The notes under the pieces: generated by a model
Told to the model about the DNA's origin: nothing
The model's database searches: none
What the model saw: only the letters and a program-made list of their open reading frames with translations
DNA from: Mantis religiosa
Taxonomy: Eukaryota; Arthropoda; Insecta; Mantodea; Mantidae
Assembly: GCA_030765055.1 (NCBI GenBank)
Contig: CM060958.1
Span: 79,113,827 to 79,177,826, forward strand
Direction: 5' to 3'
Length of the DNA stretch: 64,000 bases
Part shown: one piece after another, positions 11,560 through 22,169 of the stretch
Layout of the letters: every line of letters starts with the position of its first letter
Position numbering within the stretch: position 1 is the first letter of the stretch
Position numbers and translations under genes: made by a program

Positions 11560-11975
11560 ATGCTGTCCTTTAACAAACGGTGACTGATGTATAGATGAAC
11601 TATTCCTCTCTAACACTGACACTAATTAATACATTTTAAATGTACAGACACAAAATTATTTCTGAACACGCTTGGAGATACTCAAATACACGTCTTACTC
11701 CTACGGAGTGATAAAGAAGAACGCTAACTTCAGTTCATCTCCTGCTTCCTTTTTTCTAAATTGCTATAGCAACCAAATAACTTATCCTTTACTGGTGCAA
11801 GTCACCACATTACGTAATCAAATTCTTAAAACTACCGATAACTACAATATTACAAAATATTTCACTCACATTAAATTATCTCGTGACCAACCTAATTTTA
11901 CACTTTCATTTTGGTACAGATTAATCTTTTTATAACCATTACAAATCAATTTTTAAAATTTAGAAACGTGAAATA
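11560..11975 (-). repeat. Unnamed ~400-bp interspersed repeat, copy 1
   Basis: The minus strand matches 35065-35460 along nearly its whole length. Shared landmarks include CTCCG(T/A)AGGAGTAAGAC-type sequence, GGTTGCTATAGCAA, the TTGGTCACGAGAT segment and AAATTTTAAAAATTGATTTG at one end. I see no coding sequence, tRNA-like head or inverted ends. The two copies lie in opposite orientation 23 kb apart. The family is unrecognised; an LTR or a non-autonomous element are possible. Confidence 0.8.
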
Positions 11976-12810
11976 ACTGCCACAATCTCTAATCTCTATG
12001 GATCCTGGACTCATTTCTAAGCATCAAATCACTCATTTCAGTCATAGATAAGTCTTAAAGTTGTAGGACGGAAAACAGGGGAAAACATTCTTAGGATTTT
12101 GGAAAAAAAAGCAATTTACGAGCTCTGCCTTTTCTGTCCAAAACTACTCTTTGTCTTGGTTCTGCCTTGTCTGTCACTTATCTGCAGTAAATATGGAATG
12201 TATTACATTCTTCCATAAACTATATACGGGTTTATAATGAAAATACTTCTAAAATAATAACAAGAAGCACTTTTTTTTTAAAGAAGGTCCGGGTCGAACT
12301 TTACTAAAACTTCAATGCTGTAGCCCCCCACTCCTATCATTTATATGGAAGTGCAAAAAATAATTCCAGCAATTTTGATTGAACTATTACATGCTCAACG
12401 CGTTTACATGCCAATTGGAATGTGTATCTTGAACTTCCTGGAAATAACGTCTGAAGTTCTCTTGTCTGAATGAAGTTTGTATAACTCGTAACCGCAACTA
12501 ATAAGCAAAACTGTCAGCATATAGCGACACGCTGTTTAAACATCTGACTATCAGTTCCACAACTGTAACTCACTCATAGCCTACAACATGTGGAGTGAAA
12601 TATTTTCTATAAATATTTTATTGGATTAACATGAAGTGAATTAAAAGAATAAACGTTTGTAAGACCAGTTTGTTAAGGAGACGTTGAAATAGGCCATCTT
12701 GTTTAAATTCTATTAGATTAGAAGTGGAGAAGGTTCCACAATGAACCTACATACAGGATAGGAGGAAAGGGTGAGATGGGAGGTTTAGTGGGTTTGCCTA
12801 ATGTAAACAG
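11976..12810. other. Gene-free stretch
   Basis: No gene or repeat was recognised. The sequence is AT-rich with short homopolymer runs. Confidence 0.4.
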
Positions 12811-12819
12811 GAGATTTCT

Positions 12820-13099
12820 TTTTGTTCCTGACTTTAACTGCAATGGTCATATCGGCGACCGTTCTCCTTATTTGGAACATATGGCCTACTGGCGATGGTG
12901 TTAATTCGTAGGCATTAAGGTGCTGGCTTTTTAATCATTAAATCACGCACACATTCGCCTTTCATTCATACTTCCAGACTCTGGGGAAGACGGAGATCAT
13001 CTTGGTTTGAGAAAAATCTCTACCCCCAACCAGGAATCGAATCTGGGATCCCTCGTACGATAGGCAGGTGTTCTACCGATTGAGCTATACGGTCAGCTG
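12820..13099 (-). mobile_element. tRNA-derived SINE (another family)
   Basis: On the minus strand the head reads ACCGTATAGCTCAATCGGTA (box A-like) and then GGGATCCCAGATTCGATTCC (box B-like), as in a tRNA. About 200 bp of unrelated body follows. An imperfect target duplication flanks it: GGAGATTTCT on the left and GGAGATTCTT on the right. The tRNA-like part lacks a clean cloverleaf, so it is not a functional tRNA gene. Confidence 0.6.
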
Positions 13100-13835
13100 G
13101 GAGATTCTTAATTCTTTATCTGGACGCCAGAATTAGACGTGGTGCCTACCCAGGCCCTCCCAATAGGGCAGACGCTTATATCAACAAGCATTTACATTAT
13201 TCAATGTCCGAACACGAATTAAAAATAAAATAAATTAAAAACCTGCATACTACACCTCGGCACTTAATTTCTTAATCCAGGGTCAATACTCAGACTTTTA
13301 TTTATTAATTTGTTAACTATTTATTTATCATTTATTTAAACTTAAAAAATGTACAAAGCACACACAATTTACAGATTGTAAATGAAAATAAAATAATAAA
13401 AATAAAACATTTTAAAATTTACTTTCATCAAACATAAAAATCCACACCACATTTCTAAAAATAAATAATTTTAAAACATATAATTAAAACTTTAAAGTTT
13501 TTCTAATCAATCCTTTCAAATTTTATAAATTTAATTTAAAAATTTTCAAAAATTTTAAACATACTTAAAATATTTTAAACAAAAATATTATATTACTGAT
13601 TTCCAGTAAGACACAACTGGTATTCCAATTATTAAACTTAGCTAACAGTCCCGACACGACAGCGCCACACTCACCCAACGCCGACACTTCTTGCCCTTAA
13701 AAGACCGGTTTAAAATGAGATTGAAGTGAAATGCACGGACGAGAAGACACGGAAGGTAAGTATCCAACCAGCATTCGCCAAAAGACCAAAGAAAACTGAA
13801 GAAATAGGTATCGATACATTTTCCTGCCACCTGAG
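13100..13835. other. AT-rich low-complexity stretch
   Basis: About 13300-13610 is almost entirely A and T in short runs. No gene was recognised. Confidence 0.5.
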
Positions 13836-13900
13836 ATTGAACCCGGGGCCTCCCGAGTGCGAGTCCCAGGAGTTACTGAGTCATCCGCTCTTGGTGGTGA
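13836..13900 (-). mobile_element. tRNA-like SINE head
   Basis: The minus strand reads GCGGATGACTCAGTAACTCC, GGGACTCGCACTCGGGAGGC and CCCGGGTTCAATCTCAGG, matching the box A, anticodon-arm and box B layout of tRNA-derived SINEs. The body would extend to lower coordinates but I cannot delimit it. Confidence 0.55.
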
Positions 13901-14452
13901 ACTTCGTTGAATTGGGATAAGGATAATTAAAAATAAAATTGAAAACTACAAACTAATACAGAATAACTTGATTTTTAGTGGGTGGGAAGAAAACTACTAA
14001 ACAAAAGACAGCTGAACGGGGGTGCGGCAGATGAAAAAGCAATTTTCTGTTTCTATGAGAATAACATCTTCAAAATCAAGTCATTATGTAAACCCCGCAA
14101 GTATTATATAACGCTTAAAAGATAAAAGCTCCACGGAATATTCCGTAATCATTTGCTTCAGGTATGTAATTTCTTAAATGGCAATGGAAGGAAAACATTA
14201 TATAACTATTATGATACTCTTAAATGTAGAAATTTTATTGATGGACAATCTTTAATTGCCGCTAAACACCAATTTACTCCGGGAACATTTCGAAAAATAT
14301 TATCCATCCACCAGGTTTGAACTCTCGACCTCTGGTACCAGAGCCCAGCGTTTTCTTATTGTGATTAAAGAAGCAGATGGCAGGCATTTCAACATACGTG
14401 ACCCAACGGGGTTTTAGTTTTTTAATTTATTTATTTATTTATTATTTATTTA
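13901..14452. other. Unassigned stretch with a tRNA-like scrap and (TTTA)n
   Basis: Minus-strand 14308-14350 resembles the anticodon and T-arm end of a tRNA-derived repeat (GGTCGAGAGTTCAAACCTGG). A (TTTA)n-like run lies at about 14423-14456. No gene was recognised. Confidence 0.4.
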
Positions 14453-14690
14453 TTTTTTGTAATTTACGTCCTCCAACATTTAGTCATATCGGACGATGAA
14501 TGAAATGGGTGAAATGATACTCAAATAAGCCCGGGGTCCATGGAGCTTAGAGTTACCTGGCATTCGTCTTTAAGAATAACGGAAAACCCCGGAAGAACCT
14601 TATCCAGATAACTCACCCTGACCGAGATTCCAACTCGGGACCTCATGAACGGGAGGAAGACATGCTACCATCTACGCTACCGAGGCGGGC
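14453..14690 (-). mobile_element. SINE1 copy, left arm of a palindrome
   Basis: A nearly full SINE1 on the minus strand: head GCCCGCCTCGGTAGCGTAGA at 14690, a box B-like segment containing CCCGAGTTGGAATC, body with CTTATCC and CCATGGACCCCGG segments, and a tail through GACGTAAATTAC to poly(A). It is head-to-head with the copy at 14719-14952. Confidence 0.88.
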
Positions 14691-14718
14691 AACAAGGTTT
14701 CATTGGGGACCTTCTTCC

Positions 14719-14952
14719 CTGCCTCGGTAGCGTAGATGGTAGCGTGTCTGCCTCCCGTTCAAGAGGTCCCGAGTTGGAATCTTGGTCAGGGTGAGTTATC
14801 TGGATAAGGCTTCTTCTGGAGTTTTCCCTTATCCATAAAGATGAATGTCGGGTAACTCTAAGCTCTATGGATCCGGGCTCATTTGAGCACCATTTCACCC
14901 ATTTCATTCATCGTCCGATATGACTCGATGTTGCAGGACGTAAATAAAACAA
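14719..14952 (+). mobile_element. SINE1 copy, right arm of a palindrome
   Basis: Plus-strand SINE1 starting TGCCTCGGTAGCGTAGATGG, with TCTGCCTCCCGTTCAAGAGG, box B-like CCCGAGTTGGAATCTTGG and the usual body, ending GACGTAAATAAAAC. It shares the unusual CTCCCGTTC and GAGTTGGAAT variants with the copy at 14453-14690. That suggests the pair arose by inverted duplication rather than two independent insertions. Confidence 0.88.
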
Positions 14953-15319
14953 ATTCCCCAATGGGAAGGGACTGGTGATAGGAAACCACTGGCCGGCAGG
15001 GGGTGGAACCAGTGTAGCCATAGAGACACCCAGAAATCTGTATTACCATCCGTTGCAGCATCGAAGTTTCTCAGCGCGATCCACAGAGGAGGTGACAAAG
15101 CGACACCAGCGTCCTGGCAACAATTTATTGGGGGCCCATGGAAAAAGGTTTACAGGGCACATGCCGATATCCGAATTCGCCAGAACAATCACGCTGACTC
15201 CCAAACCTAAAAAATGCTAAGAGAGTTAAATGAGAGAGAAACTAAAGGAAAGGAATGTGGAGTACAGAATCGCCTCATCAAGGCTTTGGGGACAAGGGAA
15301 AACACTTGACGCGAGGTCT
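14953..15319. other. Unassigned stretch
   Basis: No gene was recognised. The sequence is somewhat GC-richer than the surroundings and may be part of an unrecognised repeat running into repeat R. Confidence 0.35.
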
Positions 15320-15725
15320 ATCCTGACTTTGCAATCTCTAAAATAAGACAGCTGCCGAAGCAACTCTGGGGGTGTTTCCATTAGGACAATATCTGAGGTA
15401 TAGCCCCCCCTCCTGATTCAGATGGAAGTAGATTTGCCATTTAAGCGTTTCAATCCATCCGGGAAGACTAGCGAAAACCTAGGCTGGGCCACTGGTGATC
15501 TAGCACACTATGCTCCTAGCCATCCAGGTTAGTACCGGGGAACTTTTATGGGTCCCTTGACCCTCTCTGGGCGGTATAGTCAGTTGGAAACCACTGGCCC
15601 ATCGAAACCAACCCAATCCGTACAACTCCCTTGCGAGAGGAGGTCAATGTTTGTCCAGAAGTACCACGAGTGTTAGGTGTATGCAGCGCTCGCACCATAA
15701 CAGCTGATGGGAGGGCAAGGGAAAA
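15320..15725 (+). repeat. Repeat R, copy 1
   Basis: Matches 31690-32185 across most of its length and the minus strand of 18810-19043 at its 3' half. Landmarks: GGAAGACTA(C/G)CGAAAACCT, GGTGATCTA(A/G)CACAC, CCAACCCAATCCG and the AGTACCACGAGTG...GCAGCGC(C/T)CGCACC segment. GC content is above the local average. I found no protein motif and no clear tRNA-like head. Confidence 0.75.
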
Positions 15726-16477
15726 CCATGAAAAAGCCCAATTCAGAGCTGTAGTCGATCGCCATCCCACACCCGATCTACATAATACGAGTCGCACACG
15801 TTATTGCGGTGCCACCACGCTCGGTAGGCTAGATGGTAAGCTAGTCACTAGTTTTTTGTCAGCTAAACAATTCGTCAAACGTACGAGTGCTAACGCTCAT
15901 AGCTACACTTTCAGGACATTCCAAACGTAGAACTGTTTATACCAATCAGAGAAACTAAAGCTACAGTAGAGGCAGGGAATATCGCACCTATTTGGCGAAA
16001 TGAGCTGGGTCGCGAATATGTCATAATTATACCGTTCCTAACACACCATTTCTTGCTGCACTCGCAGCAATTTTGTATCCATACGTGCACATTATCGTCT
16101 AACACTGCGAATTTACACTCATGTTTGAGTGGCAACCCCCCAATAATCATGCTTACCTGGTACCGCACAGACGAATCACATGGAATGCCCATGACGTTGC
16201 ACTTCTAAAGTGACTATATGGCGGCATATCTGCGCTCCATTTACTGTAATGCTGCTCTCAGTCTGTATCAAAGGTAAATTCCGGTTTGGCCATATACACT
16301 TCCCTTACTATTATTTTCGTTAGTTAGTACAGTTCCATACCTTTGTAATCAACACCCGAAAATAATTTTTATTTTCAAAATATTTTTAATTTCTTTACCA
16401 CGAACTTATTAACTGGAAAATGTACTGCATTCAGCTCAAATATTCTCTATCGAGATTTCATGTAACATATAATTTTT

Positions 16478-16542
<65 letters not shown>

Positions 16543-16779
16543 CGCCACAAATCAAATGCGTAAAGGTCCAAATATATATTTGGTGCTTAAGTTCAGTATC
16601 TTCCAAAGAAATCTCTGGGAATATCCTGCCAAGAACTTTTTATTGTAGTAAAGTATAAAATATAATTTTTTAGAAAAGCTTACGGCATCCCAAAAATGGA
16701 GATCCCATAGCATTTTTAAAATACTGGGCTTTTAGTTCTTACTGGCAGTGTTGGCAAATATTATTGCATTTTAAAGCTA
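15726..16779. other. Gene-free stretch with a (TG)30 microsatellite
   Basis: (TG)n runs without interruption from 16481 to 16540. No gene was recognised in the rest. Confidence 0.6.
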
Positions 16780-16941
16780 CGAGGCGTGTCCGTAAAATAA
16801 GGTCTCCAAGGTGCTGTAACCGTAAGGAACGCTATTACGTGAGATCCGGCAACACTGGCGTGTAGCTTGGTTTCACCTCTTCAAATCCCCACAACAACGA
16901 ACCCGTTGCAGCCATTAGTCTTGGCTGGGCAGCCGTTTGCG

Positions 16942-17860
16942 ATGGAGCTTCCTATCACTTCCGCCGCCAAGTGCGAGTTGCGTTCAGTGATCCATTTTTT
17001 GAGTGCGAAGGACACTACCGCCACTGAAATTCATCTTCAGTAATGCGAAGTCTATGGGCCACAGTGTATGGACGTCAAAAACGTGCGAAAATGGATCAGA
17101 GGTTCAAAGACGGACGTACAGACGTCCATGACGAACAGCGTTCTGGTCGACCTTCGGTTTCATCCGAGACAATTACAAAAGTGGAGCAAGAAATGCTTAA
17201 ACATCGGCGTGTGACAGTTCGTGAGCTGTGCAAACTTTTTTTTTACGCCCTCCAGCGTTAAGTCATATCGGACGGTGAATGAAATGGATGAAATGATGCT
17301 CAAATGTGTCCAGGTTTCATGGAGCTGAGAGCTACCTGACATTAGTTTTTAAGGATATGGGAAAACCTCGGAAAAAACCTTATCCAGGTAACTCACCCTG
17401 ACCAAGATTCGAACTCGGGACCTCTTGAACGTGAGGCAGACACACTACCATCTACGCTACCAAGGTGGGCAATGTGCGAACTTATCCCTGAAGTTAGTAA
17501 GACTACGATTGACAAGATTTTGACCGAACATTTGCATTATCGTAAGGTGTGAGCGAGGCGGGTCCCCAAAACGCTCGTCCCCATAATGCAACGGCTGATA
17601 TCCTGTCCCAGTACGGATGGGTCATCCTCACCCATCCATCCTCCTACAGTCTAGACTTAGCACCTAGTGATTATCATATGTTTCCTGAGCTGAAGTCACA
17701 CCTGTGTGGAACACATTTCTAGACCGACGACGATTTGAAAAACGAGGTTGAGCGCTACCTGCGCAACTTGGCGGAAGAGTGCTTTGACAAGGATATACAA
17801 AAACTGCCACAGCGCATGCAAAAGTGTATCGATCGTAATGGTGATTACGTTGAAAAATAG
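16942..17860 (+). pseudogene. Mariner transposase pseudogene split by a SINE
   Basis: The frame opens MELPITSAAKCELRSVIHFL and continues through VRKWIRG, DGRTDVHDEQRSGRPS and RRVTVRELCKL, where SINE1 is inserted. After the SINE it resumes CELIPEVSKTTIDKILTEHL and RRVPKTLVP. The central catalytic region with GDE(T/S)W and HDNARPH is missing. The end is intact: LDLAPSDYHMFPELKSHL, ECFDKDIQKLPQRMQKCIDR and NGDYVEK before a stop at 17860. It is close in sequence to the transposase of the mariner at 26963-28281. Confidence 0.87.
17238..17472 (-). mobile_element. SINE1 insertion in a mariner
   Basis: Nearly full SINE1 on the minus strand: head near 17470, box B GGTCCCGAGTTCGAATCTTG, tail ending in poly(A), seen as T residues at 17236-17244. 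The duplicated target is TGTGCAAACTT (17227-17237) and TGTGCGAACTT (17473-17483), inside the mariner transposase. This proves retroposition after the mariner had inserted. Confidence 0.93.
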
Positions 17861-18059
17861 CTGTAAGTTACGCCTTTCCATCAATGTAACATTGACAATA
17901 AACATGTTTTCTATATTAAATAAAATTGGAGACCTTATTTTACGGACACTCCTCGGATAATACCCAAATTGTTGCTGGAAGGCACTGAGCAGTCCAAAGC
18001 TGTAAGATAGAACAAGAAGAAAGCCAAAATGTAACGCCCAACTTCGCCATTTCCTCAAG

Positions 18060-18175
18060 TGTGTACTTTTTGTCATTTTATTTAGAATCTTTATATTTTG
18101 TTCTTATACTTATATCTGGCTTTTGCCGTGATTTGGTTTTACAGGGCGCTGACCATACAGTTTAACACCCTTAGA
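18060..18175 (+). mobile_element. LINE 3'-end relic
   Basis: Contains TTATATCTGGCTTTTGCCGT, a GGTTTTACAGGGCGCTGACC segment and TTTAACACCCTTAG. This is the same 3' untranslated end seen intact at 42994-43452 and 21690-21795 (GGGCGCTGATGACC...GAGCGCCC...). It is 5'-truncated to about 115 bp and diverged, and the TCA tail has been lost. Confidence 0.7.
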
Positions 18176-18623
18176 TATACTTCTATGCAGTGCAATTACC
18201 TTTTCATCCACAATATTCCGTAAAGAAGCTAGTCACTCAATTTTTTTCTCAATCAACTTGAACTGGAAAGGACCTTGTCAGAATAGTTTATAGACAATGT
18301 ATGATGGTGCAAAGGTTAACTATGTACAAGTTAGAGAAAGTAAAGCTGCTAGATTTGATATAGCTGTGTCAAAAGAGCACTCAAGTACACCACAAATTAC
18401 TGTTAGCCGCAACAGCAACATGCACTACGTTTGGGAAAATTGCAACACAGTGAAAGAATTATCCATATGAATCCAAACTTGGTGGATGTGTAGAAGAGTA
18501 CCTAAACAATAGATGCTTTATTGAAGGCCAAGCAGTGAATGTTGTGCCACGTGTAGTCAGTGCAGAGTTGGCAAATTAGGTGGAAATTAAAGTGACTGCC
18601 AGTATACTTCGTGGACGACAAAG

Positions 18624-19343
18624 GGAGTCATATCAGCATGTGAGTGAGTTTGAACGGTCTGCGAGAAGTGGTTTAGTCATACCGTGACATTTCTGCCCGC
18701 ATGTTCCCGCGGCATTGATGCATGTGTGGAAGCAGTGGATAGAAAAAGTCGTATGCACAAGAGTGGGTACAGGACCACGCAAGAAGACCACATCTTGTCT
18801 GCAGGCCATTCCGTAGGGGAGGGGATCCGTTCCCTTCAGCTGCCGTGGTGCGGGCGCTGCGGACCCTTAGTACTCGTGGTACCTCTGACGTTACTAAAGG
18901 AACCTCGGGCCGAACATTCGAGCCCCTCCCTGATAGGGAGTTGTTCGGATTGGGTTGGTCTCGAGGGACAGTGGTTCCCGATACCCGTGGGAGATCGGGT
19001 AGGTCTCCGGACGGGGTTGAGTAGAACCTCTGGACTCAACTACTGTCTGCAGGCCATAACAGATCGCACAGCTTCAGCTACTGTGTTGACTCGACATTTG
19101 AGCATTGAAACAGGTGTGAGCCTTCTGCATCGAAGATTCGTTGCCGTCTACTGTGGATTGGATTAGTTGCACAAATGCCATTTGATCATAGGCTTCCATT
19201 CTCCAGAAATCACAGGCGTCTTCGACTGTAATGGACACATTAAAGCCGCCACTGGTGGGCTGAGCGGCATAATGTAGTCTTTTCGGACGTGTCCTGCTTC
19301 AATATACCCTGCAGTGATGACTGTAGGCGTTCGATGGTACCAT
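18624..19343 (+). pseudogene. Tc1-family transposase relic, split by repeat R
   Basis: The peptide pieces in order are VSEFERSARSG, VWKQWIEKVV, RVGTGPRKKTTSCLQAITDR (joined across the repeat R insertion), TASATVLTRHLSIETGVS, RLPFSRNHRRLRL, HIKAATGG...NVVFSDVSCFN (first Asp; the usual FSDES is changed) and RSMVPW. These match the N-terminal half of Tc1 transposases with an 'ITDRTASA' motif. Later catalytic residues are absent, so the copy is truncated, with several frameshifts. Terminal repeats were not identified. Confidence 0.75.
18810..19043 (-). mobile_element. Repeat R insertion with 14-bp target duplication
   Basis: Minus-strand copy of repeat R, inserted into the Tc1 relic. The direct repeat TGTCTGCAGGCCAT lies at 18796-18809 and exactly again at 19044-19057. 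Removing the insert restores the Tc1 frame across ...CLQAITDRTAS. A 14-bp duplication and the lack of inverted ends fit LINE-mediated retroposition, so R behaves as a SINE-like or 5'-truncated LINE-like element. No poly(A) tail is evident. Confidence 0.85.
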
Positions 19344-20719
19344 GGTAAGCCGTATCTGTTAAGTCATTTATGTTACCTTCTTATAAGTAGCCCATATTTC
19401 ATAGATTATTGATAGATATTGGATTTAGGTTTGGGAAAGCATTAATGACTGAGGGATTATCGTGAGATGGAGAGCCAGGATTTACCCTCTTTCCCACTGT
19501 GATGAAGCTACGGATTAATGTGAGCTTAGTTTACTTCTTCATCTAGTTCTAGCTCCAATTTTACTTCTTATTATTCAAATAAGACACCATCCTATTCCAT
19601 TAAAACCAAAGACTTAAGTCCACGAGGAATTTTTCTCTTTGTTCTTCACAGCTGCTCGTACAACACGAAGCTACGGCGGAGGGGACAAACATTCTCTCTA
19701 TCGTATAACAAGTTCGATTGTAAGGCTGTATCGATTCATCATTCCGACATTTGATTCGAGTAGAAAAATGCTACCAAAAACAGAATAAATTACTGCTCCA
19801 GAATAAACCTTGAGCTTCTTGTTACCTGAACAGCTCCGGAAGTTTTCACTTCCTTGCATATATTCTGACAGGAGCATCAACACGTTGGCAGTTGAGACGC
19901 GGCTCCCGTCCTGCACAGTCTTCCTTCAGCTCATCTCTTCAGGAAACTTCGTCTTCACTTCTTGCTTAGTGATGCTCTTCAAGCCTCTAATATCTTTGTT
20001 ATAATAAATGCCATAATTCCTGTTCATCTTCAGTTTCTTGTACTACTTAAAGACTAGTTACATGTTTTATGCAATCTTAAGTTTAGATGGTATATGCTTG
20101 ATGTTTTAAAGGTGATGTAGAGTGTACTTACATAGGTCTGACAGACTTAAATAGAAGTTTTTATGGTGTAGCAACACTATATTCAGAACGATCTTTTGTT
20201 AAATATATTTCGATGTAAAATTGTCAGCGAATGGAATGCTTGCTTCTGCAAAGACAATTAAAATAAATATTTAACATCAGTTATGCACATACATTGGTAA
20301 ACATTTTTAATATTATTTTATTATTTACACAGTAATTCCAAGAAAGCATAAATATTTTGATTAATGTTATTTTAAAATCACGTGTGAGCCAAAATAATGA
20401 GCCTCATAATTCTCATGTTTGAATTTGAAAGGTACGCTATTTGTTACAGTGTTGCAGTCACACATTAACCGAGTTAATATGTACATTATGTGTACCTTTC
20501 TGGATTAATGATGATAATGAATGAATAGGGGTAGTGAAAGCCCTTGCGACTTCTCAGCATTGCGACCTAGTAAATCTATTAGACATTGTACCCTACTCTA
20601 AAAGTCCCGGCTTATATTAAGGCTATTAAAAGCCTATATGCTTTGGGGTGCTAATAAGGCAATCTGTCCTGCAGTTGGAAAATTCGATTTCGGATGAATT
20701 AATTCTTTTTGGGGGGGGC
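19344..20719. other. Gene-free stretch
   Basis: No gene or repeat was recognised. The few open frames lack motifs. Confidence 0.4.
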
Positions 20720-21795
20720 AATAGCTTCACACTCACAAAGAATGTGTCTTGCCGTTTCTTTTTCTTCTTTACAGCATCTATAAATATTTGTCCCAATCTT
20801 GCCCATCTTATAGAGATAATCTCTTAGAGGGAGCTAGAAAGCCATTTATTAGCCTTAACTCCTATTTGTTGACAGCGAGGTTCCGCTTGGATCTCTGCGT
20901 ATACAGTGCAGAGCTCTATGCCATTTACCGAGCCATTTTACATGTTCGTTGGGTAATTGCTTTGTACTGAGTGATTTCCTTAAAGCACTCCAGAGCCTGC
21001 GTGCGCTGTACAACCACCATCCTATTGTACAGCGTATCCAGGACACCATCCACAACTTGCACGCCTCAGGCGTTAGCGTGGTATGTGCCTGGATCCCTAG
21101 TCACATAGGCTTACCGGGGAATGAACTGGCAGATTCGGCGGCCAAGACAGCAAACTGCACAGAAGTCATCGCGGAAGACTTTTGCCTTCAGTTGCGACGT
21201 GCTGCGTACTCCTCCTGGGTCGCAGAATGGACCCATCTCCGCGGCAACAAACTGAGATCTGTAAAGGCACTTCCGATTCCCTGGGTGACCTCCTGCCATT
21301 CCTCACGCTGGGAGGATGTGAGTCTGACTCCTTTGAGAATTGGCCACTGCTTTTTTACCCATAGTTTTAAATTCACAGGGGAACCTGCCCCAGCTTGCCC
21401 ACTCTGCGATGGAGCTCTTTCGGTCCATCATATCCTTTTAACCTGTGTTAACTTAGCGGATCTACGCCGGTCTCTCCGGCTGCCTGCCAGCTTGGCAGAC
21501 GTACTGGCGGACGGCTAGCAAGCAGTGGTCAAAGTTTCTACCTTGTTTTCGAAAGCCAACTTTAGAATTTAGTGATATTTTTATGCCTTTTGGCCACTTT
21601 TATGTATTTTAGCTTCTTTTATACTTGGACCCGCTTCTTGATTTTACCTGTGATTTTATTTAGAATTGTTTTTGAGCTCTTTTATCTCGGTTTTAGCCTA
21701 TTTTAGATTTCACGGGCGCTGATGACCGCGCAGTTTAGCGCCCTAAAACATCATCATGATCATGATCATCATCATATTCATCATCATCATCTCTT
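20720..21795 (+). mobile_element. 5'-truncated LINE (RNase H end)
   Basis: Holds a LINE RNase H domain (20860-21518) followed by a 3' untranslated region. This ends CGGGCGCTGATGACCGCGCA, TAGCGCCCTAAAACATCATC and an irregular (TCA)n tail to about 21795. The same 3' end occurs at 42994-43452 and as a relic at 18060-18175. The reverse transcriptase and upstream regions are missing. The 5' border is uncertain. Confidence 0.8.
20860..21518 (+). pseudogene. LINE RNase H domain, 3' end of ORF2
   Basis: Removes the RNA strand during reverse transcription in I-, R1- or Jockey-like LINEs. The start is in one frame (LDLCVYSAELYAIYRAILHV, holding the conserved AEL(Y)AI Glu). After a frameshift near 20950 it continues in a long open frame: LKALQSLRALYNHHPIVQRI, VVCAWIPSHIGLPGNELADS (with the conserved H and ELAD Asp), then CPLCDGALSVHHILLTC, a CCHC-type segment common at the end of such ORFs. 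It stops at 21518. The frameshift and 5' truncation make it non-functional. Confidence 0.82.
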
Positions 21796-21799
21796 GGAT

Positions 21800-22169
21800 C
21801 TCTTTGCAGAGCGTTCAGTGAACTGTTTTGCATGATCCTGCTTTGGAATCTTTTCCCAATAATAATCGACTTTCTTGATTTCCCAGACCTTTATCTTATC
21901 TCTGATATAGCCCTCTGGTACACCATAGAAAGTTTGTGGGCCAGTAATAGGGCAAAGTGATCAGCAATTTCTTTGCCTTCGATTCTTTCATATTCTGGCT
22001 CCCACACAAGGGTAACCTTATTGTATTTTGCCAGCTGATTTAAAACCCTCACAAAGTAATTAACAAGCTTTGACTCAAGGCCTTTAATGCAGCTTGACTG
22101 TCTGTTGAAATATGTAGATAATAGCAACAGCTTACCTCCTCTGACATTCCCATTAGCACTGACTTCCAT
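21800..22169 (-). pseudogene. LINE RNase H fragment (second family)
   Basis: The minus strand encodes GLESKLVNYFVRVLNQLAKY, then NKVTLVWEPEYERIEGKEIADHF. This aligns with the RNase H motif 'VTLxWVPGHxGIEGNExAD', with PGH changed to PEY, so a catalytic-region residue is lost. Downstream lies IKKVDYYWEKIPKQDHAKQF. It lies tail to tail with the plus-strand LINE ending at 21795 and differs from it in sequence. Confidence 0.7.

Larger units (their letters stand above)
16780..17957 (+). mobile_element. Mariner element, internally deleted, carrying a SINE1
   Basis: The ends are inverted: CGAGGCGTGTCCGTAAAATA at the left and TCCGAGGAGTGTCCGTAAAA inward from the right, both continuing AAGGTCTCC. TA dinucleotides flank it (16778-16779, 17958-17959). 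After removing the 235-bp SINE1 at 17238-17472 and its duplicated target, the element is about 930 bp. That is shorter than a 1.3-kb mariner, so part of the middle of the transposase is deleted. Confidence 0.9.

Noticed and set aside
18684..19166. 160-codon plus-strand frame
   Set aside because: It is a chance fusion across the Tc1 relic and the repeat R insertion; the two halves come from different elements.
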